A stretch of 37,507 nucleotides of DNA from Streptomyces rimosus subsp. rimosus (GTDB lineage Bacteria; Actinomycetota; Actinomycetes; Streptomycetales; Streptomycetaceae). The stretch covers positions 1 through 37,507 of the forward strand of contig NZ_JOCQ01000083.1 in NCBI RefSeq assembly GCF_000720725.1, written 5' to 3'. The translations under genes were made by a program, and so were the position numbers. Position 1 is the stretch's first letter, and each line of letters opens with the position of its first letter. The notes beneath the pieces are model-generated. The model worked only from the letters and a program-made list of their open reading frames with translations. It was not told the origin of the DNA and made no database searches. This document shows, one piece after another, positions 36,922 to 37,507 of the stretch.

Positions 36922-37507
36922 TCAGCGGGAGTACCGGGCAAGCTGGCGGGCCACCCGGTCCACGTAGTCACGGGTGCGGGCGGGCACGCCACGGGCGTCG
37001 AGAACGACCCGGCTGCTGGTGCGGTAGCCCGCCGCGATCAGCTCGGGCAGGTCGTCGCGCAGCCCGCCCGCTGTGAACTGCTGGGCGAGCCAGCACAGGT
37101 AGGAGCCCATGGAGGCGATGGCGTCGGGCGGCGACCAGTAGTCCTTGCGGCCGTCGTGGTCGCCGTCCACGGCCCAGGCGTGGAAGACCCGCGGGGTCCA
37201 CATCGCGATGCCGTACTCGTCCTTGCGCCGCGCGTGCGCGTCGAAGCCGCTCTCCGTCTTGAGCATGGCGGCGATCAGCGCGGGCGTCACCTCCTGCTCC
37301 GCGCAGCGCTCGGCGGCCCGGGTGATGTGCGGGCGCAGGGCGCGCGGTACGTCGGAGTCCTCGGGCAGCGCCCCGGCGATGGTCCCGGCGGCGGGCCGCG
37401 AGGCAGCCGACGACGCGCCGGCGGCCGTGGGGCCCGGCCGGCCGTCGGAGGTCAGCAGCGCTCCGGCGCCCCCGGCCAGGGCGAGCAGCGCGGCACCGGC
37501 GGCCAGC
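36922..37507 (-). CDS. Lytic-transglycosylase-like secreted protein, 5' end outside the window
   Basis: The minus-strand frame stays open from the window edge to TGA at 36922, giving about 194 residues. The visible N-terminal part is a hydrophobic segment (LAAGAALLALAGGAGALL) and an Ala/Ser/Pro linker, then an SLT/lysozyme-like domain: ITRAAERCAEQEVTPALIAA, MLKTESGFDAHARRKDEYGIA (in part; E of TES is the likely catalytic acid), MWTPRVFHAWAVD, DAIASMGSYLCWLAQQF and a terminal TRDYVDRVARQLARY. It probably cleaves peptidoglycan outside the cell. The true start and full signal sequence lie beyond 37507. Confidence 0.85.
   Translation of the reverse strand, partial: LAAGAALLALAGGAGALLTSDGRPGPTAAGASSAASRPAAGTIAGALPEDSDVPRALRPHITRAAERCAEQEVTPALIAAMLKTESGFDAHARRKDEYGIAMWTPRVFHAWAVDGDHDGRKDYWSPPDAIASMGSYLCWLAQQFTAGGLRDDLPELIAAGYRTSSRVVLDARGVPARTRDYVDRVARQLARYSR

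Noticed and set aside
1..37507. tRNA, rRNA, CRISPR, insertion sequence or attachment site
   Set aside because: No cloverleaf, repeat-spacer array, transposase frame or terminal inverted repeat with target duplication was found; the laccase/DUF1080 scar shows no mobile-element ends.

Overview
The window looks like chromosomal DNA of a Streptomyces-type actinomycete. Base composition is very GC-rich, and codon third positions are almost all G or C. Two SsgA-like (SALP) sporulation/cell-division proteins are present; that family is restricted to morphologically complex actinomycetes. Several genes use GTG or TTG starts and four-base stop/start overlaps, and the secreted chitin-type LPMO and small-laccase remnant also fit the genus. 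I see no rRNA, tRNA, CRISPR array, transposase, integrase or plasmid/phage replication gene. No stretch over about 300 bp lacks a gene.

Layout: 0.2-5.5 kb holds a MarR regulator, a SAM methyltransferase, a secreted BNR/Ycf48-like propeller, a small GNAT protein, an ECF-type sigma factor fused to its own anti-sigma-like zinc finger and membrane segments, and a first SALP. 5.6-11.1 kb holds a PEP-mutase/isocitrate-lyase-family protein, an aldo/keto reductase behind a MerR-type promoter, and a 1165-residue helical-repeat protein of unknown function. 11.2-14.1 kb is a TetR regulator divergent from two overlapping membrane PH-domain (YdbS/YdbT-like) genes. 14.2-18.5 kb holds a second SALP, a polysaccharide deacetylase, and a divergent three-gene operon: response regulator, histidine kinase and GerMN-like lipoprotein. 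These last genes suggest envelope remodelling.

18.6-25.7 kb holds a GMC oxidoreductase, a CocE/NonD hydrolase, a VOC protein, an SMI1/KNR4 protein and a secreted DUF4185-like propeller. 25.9-31.1 kb is the methylmalonyl-CoA mutase operon mutA-mutB-meaB (small subunit, large subunit, GTPase chaperone), which interconverts methylmalonyl-CoA and succinyl-CoA. 31.1-34.1 kb holds a VOC gene behind a very clear operator-containing promoter, a LysR regulator, an SDR, and a deletion-type scar. At the scar the 3' half of a two-domain laccase gene is joined to the 3' half of a DUF1080 gene, both having lost their 5' ends. 34.1-37.5 kb holds an AA10 LPMO with a DasR-like site over its -10 box, an SCP2 protein, a small secreted NTF2-like protein, a secreted SH3b protein and a transglycosylase-like gene running off the window edge.

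The most interesting signals are regulatory or structural. They are: a 22-bp perfect palindrome filling the -35/-10 spacer of a VOC promoter inside the stop codon of the upstream gene; a MerR-type 19-bp-spacer promoter with no MerR gene nearby; a 38-bp dyad between the deacetylase and the two-component operon; the reciprocal laccase/DUF1080 truncation; and the membrane-tethered sigma factor. I did not find convincing evidence for an entirely new multi-gene system. The best candidates for unknown biology are the 1165-aa repeat protein, the sigma fusion, and the two-component/lipoprotein/deacetylase module.
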